DNA of 21,907 nt, taken from IMG/VR virus record IMGVR_UViG_3300018481_001078, positions 1 to 21,907 of that record; one strand, 5' to 3'. The notes below the pieces were generated by a model. It did not search any database. It was given only the letters and a program-made list of their open reading frames with translations, and was not told where the DNA came from. The DNA is from a virus. Below, in pieces: positions 13,642-20,400 of the stretch (position 1 is the stretch's first letter; every line of letters starts with the position of its first letter). The translations under genes and the position numbers were made by a program.

Positions 13642-14329
13642 ACATGGGTTATTAAAGTTTCCCGACCTATCTGCTCGTCTGACTCCAGAAGGCAGATATT
13701 ACAAGACTCCATCAGGAAAGGAATACCCGTCTGTAACTACAGTTATCGGTCGTGCCTCTGATATGACTTGGTTGGAAGCATGGCGTGATCGCATCGGTCG
13801 AGATAAGGCTGATAGAATTTCTAAGCAGGCAATGGCAAAGGGAACTGCGGTTCATAATATCTGTGAATCCTTTCTCTTAAATGATCCTGACTTTCGACAA
13901 AAGTATCTTAAGTTAATGCCAACTACCCAGATGTCTTTTGTAGGCATTCGAAAAGTTCTTGAAAAATATGTTGAAACGATATACGGTATTGAATGTCCTC
14001 TTTATTCTTATGAATTAAAAACCGCAGGACGTGCGGATTGTCTTTGTAAATTTGCCGGTGAGAATGTAGTTCTCGACTTTAAGACTACAAGAGATATGAA
14101 ACCTAAAAAAGAGTCTGATATTAAAAATTATTTTTTTCAGCTTACAGCATATGCTTTGATGGCTGAGCAGTTGACTAATCTTGAATTTCCTGGTATAGTT
14201 GTGTGCCTGACAAATGGACATGATGCTCCTCAGCTTTTTGTGAGAGAAAAAAAGAAATACATAGAAAAAACTAAGGAAATATTTTATGAGCAAGGAAAAC
14301 TTGAAGACGCGAAACAAGTTCAGTGCTGA
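13631..14329 (+). CDS. PD-(D/E)XK nuclease, RecB/Cas4-like exonuclease family
   Basis: This encodes 232 residues. The sequence shows GTAVH (71-75), a motif seen in RecB/Cas4-type nucleases. The catalytic core is RADCL (D136) followed by VLDFKTT (D149 and K151 of the D-x-K signature), and motif QLTAYALMAEQ (170-180) contains the downstream QxxxY. The whole fold is present in about 230 residues without a helicase or iron-sulfur cysteine cluster, so it is a stand-alone nuclease. In T4-like phages such proteins are annotated as exonucleases and probably act in recombination, DNA degradation or processing of replication intermediates. It ends inside the following methyltransferase gene (44-base overlap). 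Confidence 0.85.
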   Translation: MTFKHGLLKFPDLSARLTPEGRYYKTPSGKEYPSVTTVIGRASDMTWLEAWRDRIGRDKADRISKQAMAKGTAVHNICESFLLNDPDFRQKYLKLMPTTQMSFVGIRKVLEKYVETIYGIECPLYSYELKTAGRADCLCKFAGENVVLDFKTTRDMKPKKESDIKNYFFQLTAYALMAEQLTNLEFPGIVVCLTNGHDAPQLFVREKKKYIEKTKEIFYEQGKLEDAKQVQC

Positions 14330-15005
14330 TCTGATTTATGATGCTGATTCTTATGATAATGTGATTATCAATGAGCAGGACAGATCTTATGGTCCGATAT
14401 TCAATGACTCAATCCCCGATAAAGTCCTAGACTTTGGAGGTAACCGCGGTTACTTTGCGGCATATGCCCATTTCCGTGGAACCAAGAATATTATTTCTAT
14501 TGAACCAGAACCTTCCAATATCGAAATCTGGAAGCAGAATGCTCCTCCGACAGCAGCTCTTATCATGGGTGCAGCATCACTTGTTGCAGGTGACGGTGTC
14601 CTTTATCTTAATTCTGGCATTAATCATGGAACTCATTCTGTCAAACCGAAACGTGGACGCGAAACTATTCCTGTAAAGTTCTATTCCTTCTGGGACCTGA
14701 TCGAACAGTATAAGCCTGATTTTGTCAAGATTGACATTGAAAGCGGTGAGTATATGCTCGATTTAGACAAACATCCTTTCCCTGATTTTGTCAAATATAT
14801 TGCTATAGAATACACCATTATTGGTAATGTAAAGGATTATATCCGAACTAAAATCCTTAGTCAAAATCATGATGAAGAAGTACAAAATGACGTATTCTTC
14901 CGCACATATCAACATATCAAGAAACAATTCCCTGTAGTTTTGAAGGATTCTACAAAGAATCTTCATAAATTGAACTGGGATGCAGTGTATTGTGGTAAGA
15001 GATAA
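14286..15005 (+). CDS. FkbM-family SAM-dependent methyltransferase
   Basis: This encodes 239 residues. KVLDFGGNRGYFAAYAHFRG (47-66) is SAM-binding motif I, IISIEPEPSNIEIWKQN (about 69-85) is motif II with the conserved E-P-x-P, and PDFVKIDIESGEY is the characteristic K-x-D-(I/V)-E-G-like motif of FkbM enzymes. FkbM proteins O-methylate sugars or other hydroxyl groups and often accompany glycan genes. AAGGAA at 14274-14279 lies 6 bases upstream of the ATG. It overlaps the nuclease gene by 44 bases. The target could be the glycan built by the heptose cassette about 4 kb upstream, but this is inference. Confidence 0.82.
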   Translation: MSKENLKTRNKFSADLIYDADSYDNVIINEQDRSYGPIFNDSIPDKVLDFGGNRGYFAAYAHFRGTKNIISIEPEPSNIEIWKQNAPPTAALIMGAASLVAGDGVLYLNSGINHGTHSVKPKRGRETIPVKFYSFWDLIEQYKPDFVKIDIESGEYMLDLDKHPFPDFVKYIAIEYTIIGNVKDYIRTKILSQNHDEEVQNDVFFRTYQHIKKQFPVVLKDSTKNLHKLNWDAVYCGKR

Positions 15006-15017
15006 ATGGAGCTTCCA

Positions 15018-15407
15018 ATGCGAATGTGGCTTATTGTCAGTATTCTTCTTCTATCATTAACCCCTGCTTATTCTCATAACAGTTCTCATGTTTGGGAAAA
15101 AGCTGATCCAGCTACTCAACAGTGGTTTTCTACGCTTACGCAGCCTGACAATCCTAAACTTTTATGCTGCGGTGAAGCAGATGCCTATTTTTGTGAGGCC
15201 TTTGTTAGAAAAGAAAAATCTTTCTGTCGTATTACTGATGATAGGGATGATGTTCCTCTTAATAGAATGCATGTACCTCCAGGAACAGAAATAGAGATTC
15301 CTAATTGGAAAATCAAACACGATCGTGGAAATCCTACTGGAAGGGATATTGTTTTCTTAACTCCTGCAGCAATAGTAATCTGCTTTGTTTTTGGATCAGG
15401 AATATGA
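15018..15407 (+). CDS. Exported protein with CCGEADAY motif, host-type conserved hypothetical
   Basis: This encodes 129 residues from ATG 15018, which has GGAG (15008-15011) 6 bases upstream; the earlier in-frame ATG at 15006 abuts the previous stop without a ribosome site. The N-terminus MRMWLIVSILLLSLTPAYS is a signal peptide with likely cleavage after AYS. The mature part contains LLCCGEADAYFCEAF, a dense cysteine cluster, and IPNWKIKHDRGNPTGRDIVFL. I recall similar periplasmic proteins in rhizobia and bradyrhizobia, so acquisition from a host is likely. A hydrophobic C-terminal segment (PAAIVICFVFGSGI) could insert in a membrane. Function unknown. Confidence 0.72.
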   Translation: MRMWLIVSILLLSLTPAYSHNSSHVWEKADPATQQWFSTLTQPDNPKLLCCGEADAYFCEAFVRKEKSFCRITDDRDDVPLNRMHVPPGTEIEIPNWKIKHDRGNPTGRDIVFLTPAAIVICFVFGSGI

Positions 15408-15883
15408 ATATTAAATATACTCGAGAAAAATTCATAAAAATAACAGATGTTAATGCTTTTAGTTCAAACGCAAAAGAAATGTCTAGGGCATTAAATATAT
15501 TTGCCGACTATCTTCTTGGCAAATCCCTATCAAGCCGCATTTCTATGAGAGTTCATTTTACGAAACTTGGTTCCAATGCGATGGTCTGTTGGGAAAACGA
15601 AAACTATAAACCCCGTGAATTTATTATGGAAGTAGATTTGTATAATACTGGAACGTGGAAAAACCTTATTACTACACTTGCTCATGAGATGGTACATGTA
15701 AAACAGTTTGCCCGCAATGAGATCTTTCAGAATATGCGAAAGCCTTCTGATGTTTTAATGTGGCGAAATAAAGAAATCCATTTCAAGCAAATGTATGAAA
15801 AGGATCGTCCCTGGGAAATTGAAGCATATGCCAGAGAAGATGAGATTGCTAAACTATATTGGGATCAACCATGTCAGACATGA
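15404..15883 (+). CDS. Zinc-metallopeptidase-like protein (HEMVH, SprT-like)
   Basis: This encodes 159 residues from ATG 15404, which overlaps the previous stop by 4 bases; an upstream in-frame ATG at 15305 would lie inside the preceding gene. The motif TLAHEMVHVKQF is a standard HExxH zinc site. A further acidic element, RPWEIEAYARE, follows about 45 residues later and could give the third ligand. This arrangement is shared with phage SprT-like or minigluzincin-like proteins. Phage members are of uncertain substrate; DNA-protein crosslink proteolysis or protein processing are possible roles. It overlaps the acetyltransferase gene by 13 bases. Confidence 0.75.
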   Translation: MNIKYTREKFIKITDVNAFSSNAKEMSRALNIFADYLLGKSLSSRISMRVHFTKLGSNAMVCWENENYKPREFIMEVDLYNTGTWKNLITTLAHEMVHVKQFARNEIFQNMRKPSDVLMWRNKEIHFKQMYEKDRPWEIEAYAREDEIAKLYWDQPCQT

Positions 15884-16338
15884 TATACACTCGTGAATTG
15901 AAACACACCGATATTTCTGCAGTTAAGGAAATCATTACCGAAAACTGGAGTACAGCAGTTGCTACTAATGCTGTCAATGAAATGGAAGAAATGTTCTTTA
16001 CTACTTCATTGTGGCCTCCAAAATATATCGTAGCATTAGATGAACAAAATAAGATAATCGGTTGTGCAGGTTATAAATCATCATGGTTGATGGCTAATAC
16101 TTATGAGTTTATTTGGATCAACGTCCTTAAAAGGTATCAGTATCAAGGAGTTGGCAGCGTTCTGACGAGAGAACGATTAAAGGCAATAGAAAAGCTTGGT
16201 GGTAATCTTATCTTAGTAATGACTCACACCCCATTTTTCTTTGAAAAGTTCGGATTTAATAAGACCTCTGAATTTGACGGTTGGCATCTCATGACCAAAA
16301 AGTTAAATACAGTATCATTAAATTATTCTTTAAGATGA
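15871..16338 (+). CDS. GNAT-family N-acetyltransferase
   Basis: This encodes 155 residues, starting at ATG 15871 (MSDMIYTRELKHTDISAVKEI). The acetyl-CoA binding motif A is visible as VLKRYQYQGVGSVLTRERLKAI (Q/R-x-x-G-x-G), preceded by the beta-bulge strand IIGCAGYK and followed by LVMTHTPFFFEKFGFNKT, typical of single-domain GNAT enzymes. Substrates range from proteins to small molecules and antibiotics and cannot be read here. It overlaps the metallopeptidase-like gene by 13 bases, and the promoter at 16348 follows its stop. Confidence 0.85.
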   Translation: MSDMIYTRELKHTDISAVKEIITENWSTAVATNAVNEMEEMFFTTSLWPPKYIVALDEQNKIIGCAGYKSSWLMANTYEFIWINVLKRYQYQGVGSVLTRERLKAIEKLGGNLILVMTHTPFFFEKFGFNKTSEFDGWHLMTKKLNTVSLNYSLR

Positions 16339-16347
16339 AAATATTGG

Positions 16348-16376
16348 TTGACAGTTGATTACACTAATGATAATAT
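16348..16376 (+). promoter_or_regulatory. Sigma70-type promoter for the DUF932 gene
   Basis: An exact TTGACA (16348-16353) is followed after 17 bases by TAATAT (16371-16376), or after 15 bases by the better-matching GATAAT (16369-16374). It sits in the 70-base gap before the DUF932 gene. The -10 region is covered by an inverted repeat, which suggests regulation. Confidence 0.65.
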
Positions 16377-16385
16377 TCTATCATT
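16366..16385. promoter_or_regulatory. Perfect inverted repeat over the -10 region, candidate operator
   Basis: AATGATA (16366-16372) and TATCATT (16379-16385) form a perfect 7-base inverted repeat with a 6-base centre. It overlaps the -10 element and predicted start of the promoter above, a classic site for a dimeric repressor. As an RNA hairpin it would be weak, being all A-T except one pair per arm. Confidence 0.4.
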
Positions 16386-16408
16386 GTTAAACAACCAAAG
16401 GAATGCTA

Positions 16409-17380
16409 ATGGCGCATAATATCGAGAGACTAGCAGACGGTTCATATTCCATGGCTTATGTCGGTGAGACACCATGGCATGAACTAGGAAAGAAGGTACA
16501 TGGGGATCTTACCCCCGCCCAGATGCTTAAGGAAGCAGGATTAGACTGGGAAGTTGAACAGGTACCTGCTTTTGCAATGGTCGGCGATAAGAAAATTGCA
16601 ATGGACCATTGTGCACTCATCCGGAAATCGGATGGTAAGAAACTCGATGAAGTAACAACTGACTGGAAATCCATTCAGAATCTTACAGCGTTCGAGTTTT
16701 TCAATGACTTTGTCGGTGAAGGCAACATGTCAATGCACACTGCTGGTTCACTCCAGGGTGGTTCAATTGTCTGGGGTCTGGCAAAGATCAAAGAAGGATT
16801 CACCATATTCGAGAAGGATAAGGTGGATGGTTATCTACTCTTCACTAACTTCCACAAGTACGGCTATTCTACAGACGTTCGGTTCACCCCGATCCGAGTA
16901 GTTTGCAATAATACGCTAACCTTGTCTCTCCAGTCAAAATCTGACCGCGTAGTTCGAGTTTCTCATCGTCGGGAATTCATTGCTGACGAAGTTAAGGAAA
17001 CTTTGGGCGTTGCAAAGGAAAAACTGGCGAAATACAAGGAAATGGCCGAGTTCTTGGGGTCCAAACGGTATGCTCCTACTGATGCTCTGGCATACTTCAA
17101 GGATCTGTTCCCTTCAACTGCAGGCAAAGAGAAAGAGGAAGACAAGGTAATCGAGCCGTCACGTTCTGCTCGAATGGCCATGGCTATCCTGGAAACTCAA
17201 CCCGGTGCTCAATATGCTCCTGGCACCTGGTGGAACACCTACAATGCGGCAACTTTCTTGGTTGACCACACGATCGGTCGTTCTCGGGATACCCGCCTGA
17301 CTTCCTCCTGGTATGGAAACGGTAGGAAGTTGAAGATCAAGGCGTTGGAAAAAGCAGTAGAAATGGCTAACGCTGCTTAA
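16409..17380 (+). CDS. DUF932 / phage-plasmid-like protein (TIGR03299 type)
   Basis: This encodes 323 residues from ATG 16409, with AAGGA (16398-16402) 6 bases upstream; ATG 16403 would leave no spacer. The N-terminus MAHNIERLADGSYSMAYVGETPWHELGKKV and the later FTPIRVVCNNTLTLSL are signatures of the DUF932 family of phages and plasmids, whose role is unknown. The codon choice is richer in G and C at third positions than most neighbours, as often seen in highly expressed genes. Its own strong promoter supports high early expression. The stop shares one base with the next gene (TAATG). Confidence 0.85.
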   Translation: MAHNIERLADGSYSMAYVGETPWHELGKKVHGDLTPAQMLKEAGLDWEVEQVPAFAMVGDKKIAMDHCALIRKSDGKKLDEVTTDWKSIQNLTAFEFFNDFVGEGNMSMHTAGSLQGGSIVWGLAKIKEGFTIFEKDKVDGYLLFTNFHKYGYSTDVRFTPIRVVCNNTLTLSLQSKSDRVVRVSHRREFIADEVKETLGVAKEKLAKYKEMAEFLGSKRYAPTDALAYFKDLFPSTAGKEKEEDKVIEPSRSARMAMAILETQPGAQYAPGTWWNTYNAATFLVDHTIGRSRDTRLTSSWYGNGRKLKIKALEKAVEMANAA

Positions 17381-17856
17381 TGAGGTACCCAATCGCATAC
17401 TTCATGGTAGGCTTGCCGGGGTCCGGCAAGTCTACTATTGCTGATGAAGTTGCTAAAAGTGCAAACCTCGAAATCGTTTCTGCCGATGCATTCATTGAAG
17501 AATATGCAGCATCAAAGAAGAAAACATATGTTGAGGTTTTCCGTGAAGCAGCTTCGACTGCCGAAGAAAATGTAAAAAAAACTGTAGCACGAATTGTGGA
17601 AGAAGGCAAATCCTTTATTTGGGATCAAACTAATCTTACAATAAATACCCGTGCTAGAAGAATTGAAATGCTTTCTAATAATTATGTTTGCAAGGCTATT
17701 ATTGTAGTAGCTTCCACAAAGGAAGTATTGGCCGACAGATTAGCAGGCCGACCGGGAAAAAAAATTCCAAACGAAGTTCTCCAAAACATGATAAGCACAT
17801 ATCAAGAACCTTCTGCTAAAGAAGGCTTTGATACAATTTATAGGATAATGACATGA
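17380..17856 (+). CDS. P-loop kinase (AAA/PNK-like)
   Basis: This encodes 158 residues. The Walker A loop MVGLPGSGKSTIADEV (9-24) is at the N-terminus. SADAF, WDQTNLT and LADRLAGRPGKKIP match the substrate-side acid, the D-x-TN element and the lid arginines of polynucleotide-kinase-like or small-molecule P-loop kinases. T4 Pnk has a similar kinase domain fused to a phosphatase; the phosphatase is absent here. A polynucleotide 5'-kinase for RNA or DNA end repair is possible, as is a nucleotide kinase or a zeta-toxin-like activity. It is coupled to DUF932 by TAATG and to the following gene by a 4-base overlap. Confidence 0.78.
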   Translation: MRYPIAYFMVGLPGSGKSTIADEVAKSANLEIVSADAFIEEYAASKKKTYVEVFREAASTAEENVKKTVARIVEEGKSFIWDQTNLTINTRARRIEMLSNNYVCKAIIVVASTKEVLADRLAGRPGKKIPNEVLQNMISTYQEPSAKEGFDTIYRIMT

Positions 17857-18038
17857 AATTATTTGCCGTAAGAGATGACAGTAAAATCATTTCTGATTTT
17901 TTTCCAAATAAAAAGGATGCTAAAAAGCATCGTGACTCTATCGGTAACGCATATGTTACCAAAGGTACTGATCATTGGTTGTATCAGGCTAAACCGAAAC
18001 TTCATCAGGCAAAAAAGCGTAAAAATAGGAGAAATTAA
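17853..18038 (+). CDS. Small basic protein, unknown function
   Basis: This encodes 61 residues, starting MKLFAVRDDSKIISDFFPNKKDAKKHRDS and ending in a lysine- and arginine-rich tail (LHQAKKRKNRRN). It overlaps both neighbours (ATGA upstream and one shared base downstream). The high positive charge suggests RNA or DNA binding. The opening MKLFAV-x-D and the later GTDHWLYQ resemble tiny genes of rhizobial phages, but no function is known to me. Confidence 0.65.
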   Translation: MKLFAVRDDSKIISDFFPNKKDAKKHRDSIGNAYVTKGTDHWLYQAKPKLHQAKKRKNRRN

Positions 18039-18292
18039 TGACCGAAATCCAATTGCAGGCTCTTCTCAGTTATATTGATGCTAAAATTACTTTATCAATT
18101 GCACAGTCAAAAGGGCATATTAAACAAGTAGATCCTTCACTTTATAAGGATACCGAGGATGCTTTTCAAATTCTTTGGAATACGACGGTGACTCCACCCG
18201 CCAGCGCCGAAGCGGGCTACACCGCGGCCGATATCGAGGTGCTCAAAGGCCTCGAACCTGCGCGACGCCGGCCCGACGGGTACATCGTATGA
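18038..18292 (+). CDS. Small phage protein with C-terminal ParE/GyrB-like graft
   Basis: This encodes 84 residues. Residues 1-50 are ordinary AT-rich phage coding (MTEIQLQALLSYIDAKITLS, then PSLYKDTEDAFQILWNT), a helical protein of unknown role. From about residue 51 composition switches to 70% GC, and residues 62-84 read YTAADIEVLKGLEPARRRP followed by DGYIV. This closely resembles the N-terminal arm of topoisomerase IV subunit B or gyrase B in alphaproteobacteria (YxAxDIxVLxGLEPVRxRPGMYIG). The P-G-M-Y-I-G end is altered to P-D-G-Y-I-V and then stops. The fused tail may be a captured host fragment or a selected mimic. Confidence 0.7.
   Translation: MTEIQLQALLSYIDAKITLSIAQSKGHIKQVDPSLYKDTEDAFQILWNTTVTPPASAEAGYTAADIEVLKGLEPARRRPDGYIV
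18188..18287 (+). other. GC-rich host-like insertion (ParE/GyrB N-terminal fragment)
   Basis: Exactly 70 of these 100 bases are G or C, in a neighbourhood that is mainly AT-rich. The reading frame continues the upstream phage gene without interruption and encodes a segment resembling the start of alphaproteobacterial ParE/GyrB. Codons such as GCC, GGC, CTC and CGC contrast with the AT-ending codons on each side. Short-range illegitimate recombination with host DNA is the simplest explanation. The left edge cannot be placed to better than about 10 bases, and the right edge coincides with the start of the next gene. Confidence 0.6.
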
Positions 18293-18441
18293 AAAAGTTC
18301 ATGAAGGTTGATGATTATCTTGAAAAAGAACGTAATCGTCTGAAACAATATTTTAAAGAGCATCCGGAAATTCAACAAATACTCATGCCTACTACGGATG
18401 ATCCGGATGTGCAGTATGTGCTTGTAAGAGAAACAGCATGA
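18289..18441 (+). CDS. Very small helical protein, unknown function
   Basis: This encodes 50 residues (MKKFMKVDDYLEKERNRLKQ, then YFKEHPEIQQILM). The ATG at 18289 overlaps the preceding stop by 4 bases; an alternative ATG lies at 18301. The ribosome site for either start is poor and falls in or near the GC-rich graft, so expression probably depends on coupling. The protein is charged and helical without recognised motifs. Its stop overlaps the next start in ATGA. Confidence 0.6.
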   Translation: MKKFMKVDDYLEKERNRLKQYFKEHPEIQQILMPTTDDPDVQYVLVRETA

Positions 18442-18581
18442 TCTGGGAAACGCTCTTAATGATAGCTATGATAATTGGCATTATTGTAGGACTTTATATG
18501 ATGATACATAACGCATATAAAGGATCCGCCTTTGATCAGCTTGGTCGCGGAGCACATCGGGAGGATAAGGATGATCGCTAA
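18438..18581 (+). CDS. Small single-span membrane protein
   Basis: This encodes 47 residues, running from ATG 18438 to TAA 18579-18581. Residues 4-22 (ETLLMIAMIIGIIVGLYMM) form one strongly hydrophobic segment, followed by a short charged tail (GRGAHREDKDDR). It overlaps the upstream gene by 4 bases and the downstream gene by 11, matching the packing of this operon. Small one-span phage proteins can act as holins, superinfection-exclusion factors or envelope modulators; nothing here distinguishes these. Confidence 0.6.
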   Translation: MIWETLLMIAMIIGIIVGLYMMIHNAYKGSAFDQLGRGAHREDKDDR

Positions 18582-18834
18582 AATAACTGAAATCATGTCT
18601 AAAGCCTCGGCTGGTGCATATGGTGAAGATTCTGAGCTCATTGGTAAGATAGCAGGCTTAATGAGTACTGCAATATATGATAAAACTTGGGTACCGTTTA
18701 TTTGTGGTACGATCGGACCGGATCCGCCGGACGGATTACATGATGGTTATATGATATGTCCTGCATTTGGTGCAGATCACCAATGTACTAGGATGTACAG
18801 GAAAGTAAAAGACGGAGAAAAATGGGAGAAGTAA
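18571..18834 (+). CDS. Hypothetical phage protein
   Basis: This encodes 87 residues. I chose ATG 18571 because GGGAGG (18559-18564) is 6 bases upstream; an earlier in-frame start at 18532 would lie deep in the upstream gene. The N-terminal half is a helix (MIAKITEIMSKASAGAYGEDSELIGKIAGLMSTAIYD) and the C-terminal half includes FICGTIGPDPPDGLHDGYMICPAFGADHQCTRMYR, with three cysteines and a histidine that could bind a metal. No family was recognised. It overlaps the next gene by 13 bases. Confidence 0.65.
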   Translation: MIAKITEIMSKASAGAYGEDSELIGKIAGLMSTAIYDKTWVPFICGTIGPDPPDGLHDGYMICPAFGADHQCTRMYRKVKDGEKWEK

Positions 18835-19040
18835 TAAAATTTCCAAGTAAAAACAAGAATCCAGATGTTTCCCAGTGGGATCGGTTGCATACCCCAGAAC
18901 ACATGGCCTTTGCTGCATTGTGTAACAATATAGAACTTAAAATTCATCATTTAGTACAAGAAGGCCTTATTGAATCCGGAACTTGCGAGATTGATGACAG
19001 GGGTGCCCCAATGATTACAATAATAGTGCCTGAAAGTTGA
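18822..19040 (+). CDS. Small hypothetical phage protein
   Basis: This encodes 72 residues (MGEVIKFPSKNKNPDVSQWD, then HLVQEGLIESGTCEIDDRGAPMITIIVPES). The start MGEVIKFP is typical of short cytoplasmic phage and plasmid proteins with an N-terminal 'V-I-x-F-P' element. The rest looks like a small alpha/beta domain. GGAG sits about 10 bases upstream, and the gene overlaps its predecessor by 13 bases. No function is known to me. Confidence 0.65.
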   Translation: MGEVIKFPSKNKNPDVSQWDRLHTPEHMAFAALCNNIELKIHHLVQEGLIESGTCEIDDRGAPMITIIVPES

Positions 19041-19046
19041 ATCCAT

Positions 19047-19205
19047 ATGAAGGATGAACGTAATGTTAATGATGCGATATTCCTATCTCTAGGAGCATAT
19101 TTCGCATTTATGCTTGGATGCCTTATTTTTCTATATGGAGGAGGATTTTGGGGAGTTGCTGCTTATATAGTAGTCCTAATTATAATTTTTTTATTAGCAG
19201 GTTAA
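19047..19205 (+). CDS. Small two-span membrane protein
   Basis: This encodes 52 residues from ATG 19047 to TAA 19203-19205, filling the gap between the preceding gene and the promoter at 19212. After a charged start (MKDERNVNDA) there are two hydrophobic stretches, about residues 11-31 (IFLSLGAYFAFMLGCLIFLY) and 34-52 (GFWGVAAYIVVLIIIFLLAG), joined by a glycine-rich turn. The predicted topology is a helical hairpin. This size and shape suit a holin, an exclusion protein or a membrane modulator. Confidence 0.6.
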   Translation: MKDERNVNDAIFLSLGAYFAFMLGCLIFLYGGGFWGVAAYIVVLIIIFLLAG

Positions 19206-19211
19206 TGTCAG

Positions 19212-19240
19212 TTGACAAAAGATAGTAACTTTGATAGATT
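19212..19240 (+). promoter_or_regulatory. Probable sigma70-type promoter with exact -35
   Basis: TTGACA (19212-19217) is exact. After 17 bases there is a poor -10, TAGATT (19235-19240), within a GATAGATTAGAT stretch. The predicted start is about 22 bases before the ATG at 19269. The spacing and the repeated use of TTGACA in this genome support a promoter despite the weak -10. Confidence 0.5.
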
Positions 19241-19268
19241 AGATCATTCTCAAATCAAGGGAACAAGC

Positions 19269-20399
19269 ATGGCTCGTAGAAACCTTGCGAAGCGGAAAAA
19301 GAAAACTGTCCGCTTTGGATCTGCTGCATCTGCTCATCTTAATGTCAAATATTACGGTTCTGAAAAACCAATCCCCCAAGGACGTGAAATTACTCAACAG
19401 GAACTAGGTTCCTGTCTGAATTGGTATTCAGCGATGTGTGATGCTTCACATGCTCGTGAATGGCTCTTAGATTATTATGTGGGCATTGGTGAGTCTAAAA
19501 AGGCAGAACTTATTAAACAGATTCCCGATAGTGCACTTCCACTAACGGCTGGTTGGTTAGCAAGGATTACGCTCGAAGGTGGAATCCTTTCAGTTCATTC
19601 TAAAAATTTCATGCGAAAATTGGTTGATAATTCCTTTAAATTTATCAAGGATGCGAATGAGGAAATTGTTAAAAAGCCAAACATCCAAGATCATATGAGG
19701 GAAAAGGTTTCCGAGATGATCGGTGAAATTGAAGGGATGATTGATGACGGATACACCGAAGGATTATATGAATTTCTTAACAATAATGAATTCCCTCCAT
19801 TACTGACAAAGAGAATTGCTGATCATTTTAGACCTCAGGCTGAAGAGGCCAGAGCGGTGATGACCGGTGATGATCCCCAGTTGGTTGAGGGTTATGCATA
19901 CATGTCTAAGAAACAACTGGCTGGTCATTTAAAAATGCTGGATGGGTACATCTCAGACGCTGAGCGCCATGCAACCAATAGTAAAAAACTGAAACCGAGA
20001 GCACCTAGGATTAAGAAACCAGTTCCTCCCGAAAAGCGAGTTAAGAGGTTGAGGTTCCAGAAAGAGGAAATTGCTTTAAAAATTGCATCTGTTCCTCCGA
20101 CACGGATTATCGGTGCCCAGGAATTATGGATGCTCAATACGAAAAACCGACTCCTTACTGTTCTTCGAGCAATTGATCGAGGCGGAATTGATGTAAGAGG
20201 CAACCGATACTTTGGGTTTGATGAAAAGATCTCTGTATCAAAACGAGTCCGTGAAAGTAAAATTGATGAAACACTTTCATTGGTTTTAAAAGGCGGAAAA
20301 GTTGCAAAGAACAAACTCATGGATTCCCTGAAAACTAAACCTGCAGGACTCCAATACCGAGGTAATGAAACAACGGTATTGCTGTATATAGGATTATAA
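19269..20399 (+). CDS. Large basic phage protein, unknown function
   Basis: This encodes 376 residues from ATG 19269, with AAGGGA (19257-19262) 6 bases upstream. A TTG at 19212 is in frame but lies in the -35 element and lacks a ribosome site. The N-terminus MARRNLAKRKKKTVRF and a middle segment (SKKLKPRAPRIKKPVPPEKRVKRLRFQKEE) are very basic; between them is a helical acidic domain (DHMREKVSEMIGEIEGMIDD). The C-terminal 70 residues are basic again. The composition points to nucleic acid binding, and T4-like phages carry similar unnamed proteins. No catalytic motif was found. Confidence 0.7.
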   Translation: MARRNLAKRKKKTVRFGSAASAHLNVKYYGSEKPIPQGREITQQELGSCLNWYSAMCDASHAREWLLDYYVGIGESKKAELIKQIPDSALPLTAGWLARITLEGGILSVHSKNFMRKLVDNSFKFIKDANEEIVKKPNIQDHMREKVSEMIGEIEGMIDDGYTEGLYEFLNNNEFPPLLTKRIADHFRPQAEEARAVMTGDDPQLVEGYAYMSKKQLAGHLKMLDGYISDAERHATNSKKLKPRAPRIKKPVPPEKRVKRLRFQKEEIALKIASVPPTRIIGAQELWMLNTKNRLLTVLRAIDRGGIDVRGNRYFGFDEKISVSKRVRESKIDETLSLVLKGGKVAKNKLMDSLKTKPAGLQYRGNETTVLLYIGL

Positions 20400-20400
20400 A

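Noticed and set aside
19212-19268. TTG start that would lengthen the 19269 protein by 19 residues
   Set aside because: The TTG is part of an exact -35 TTGACA, has no ribosome site, and the ATG at 19269 has AAGGGA at ideal distance.
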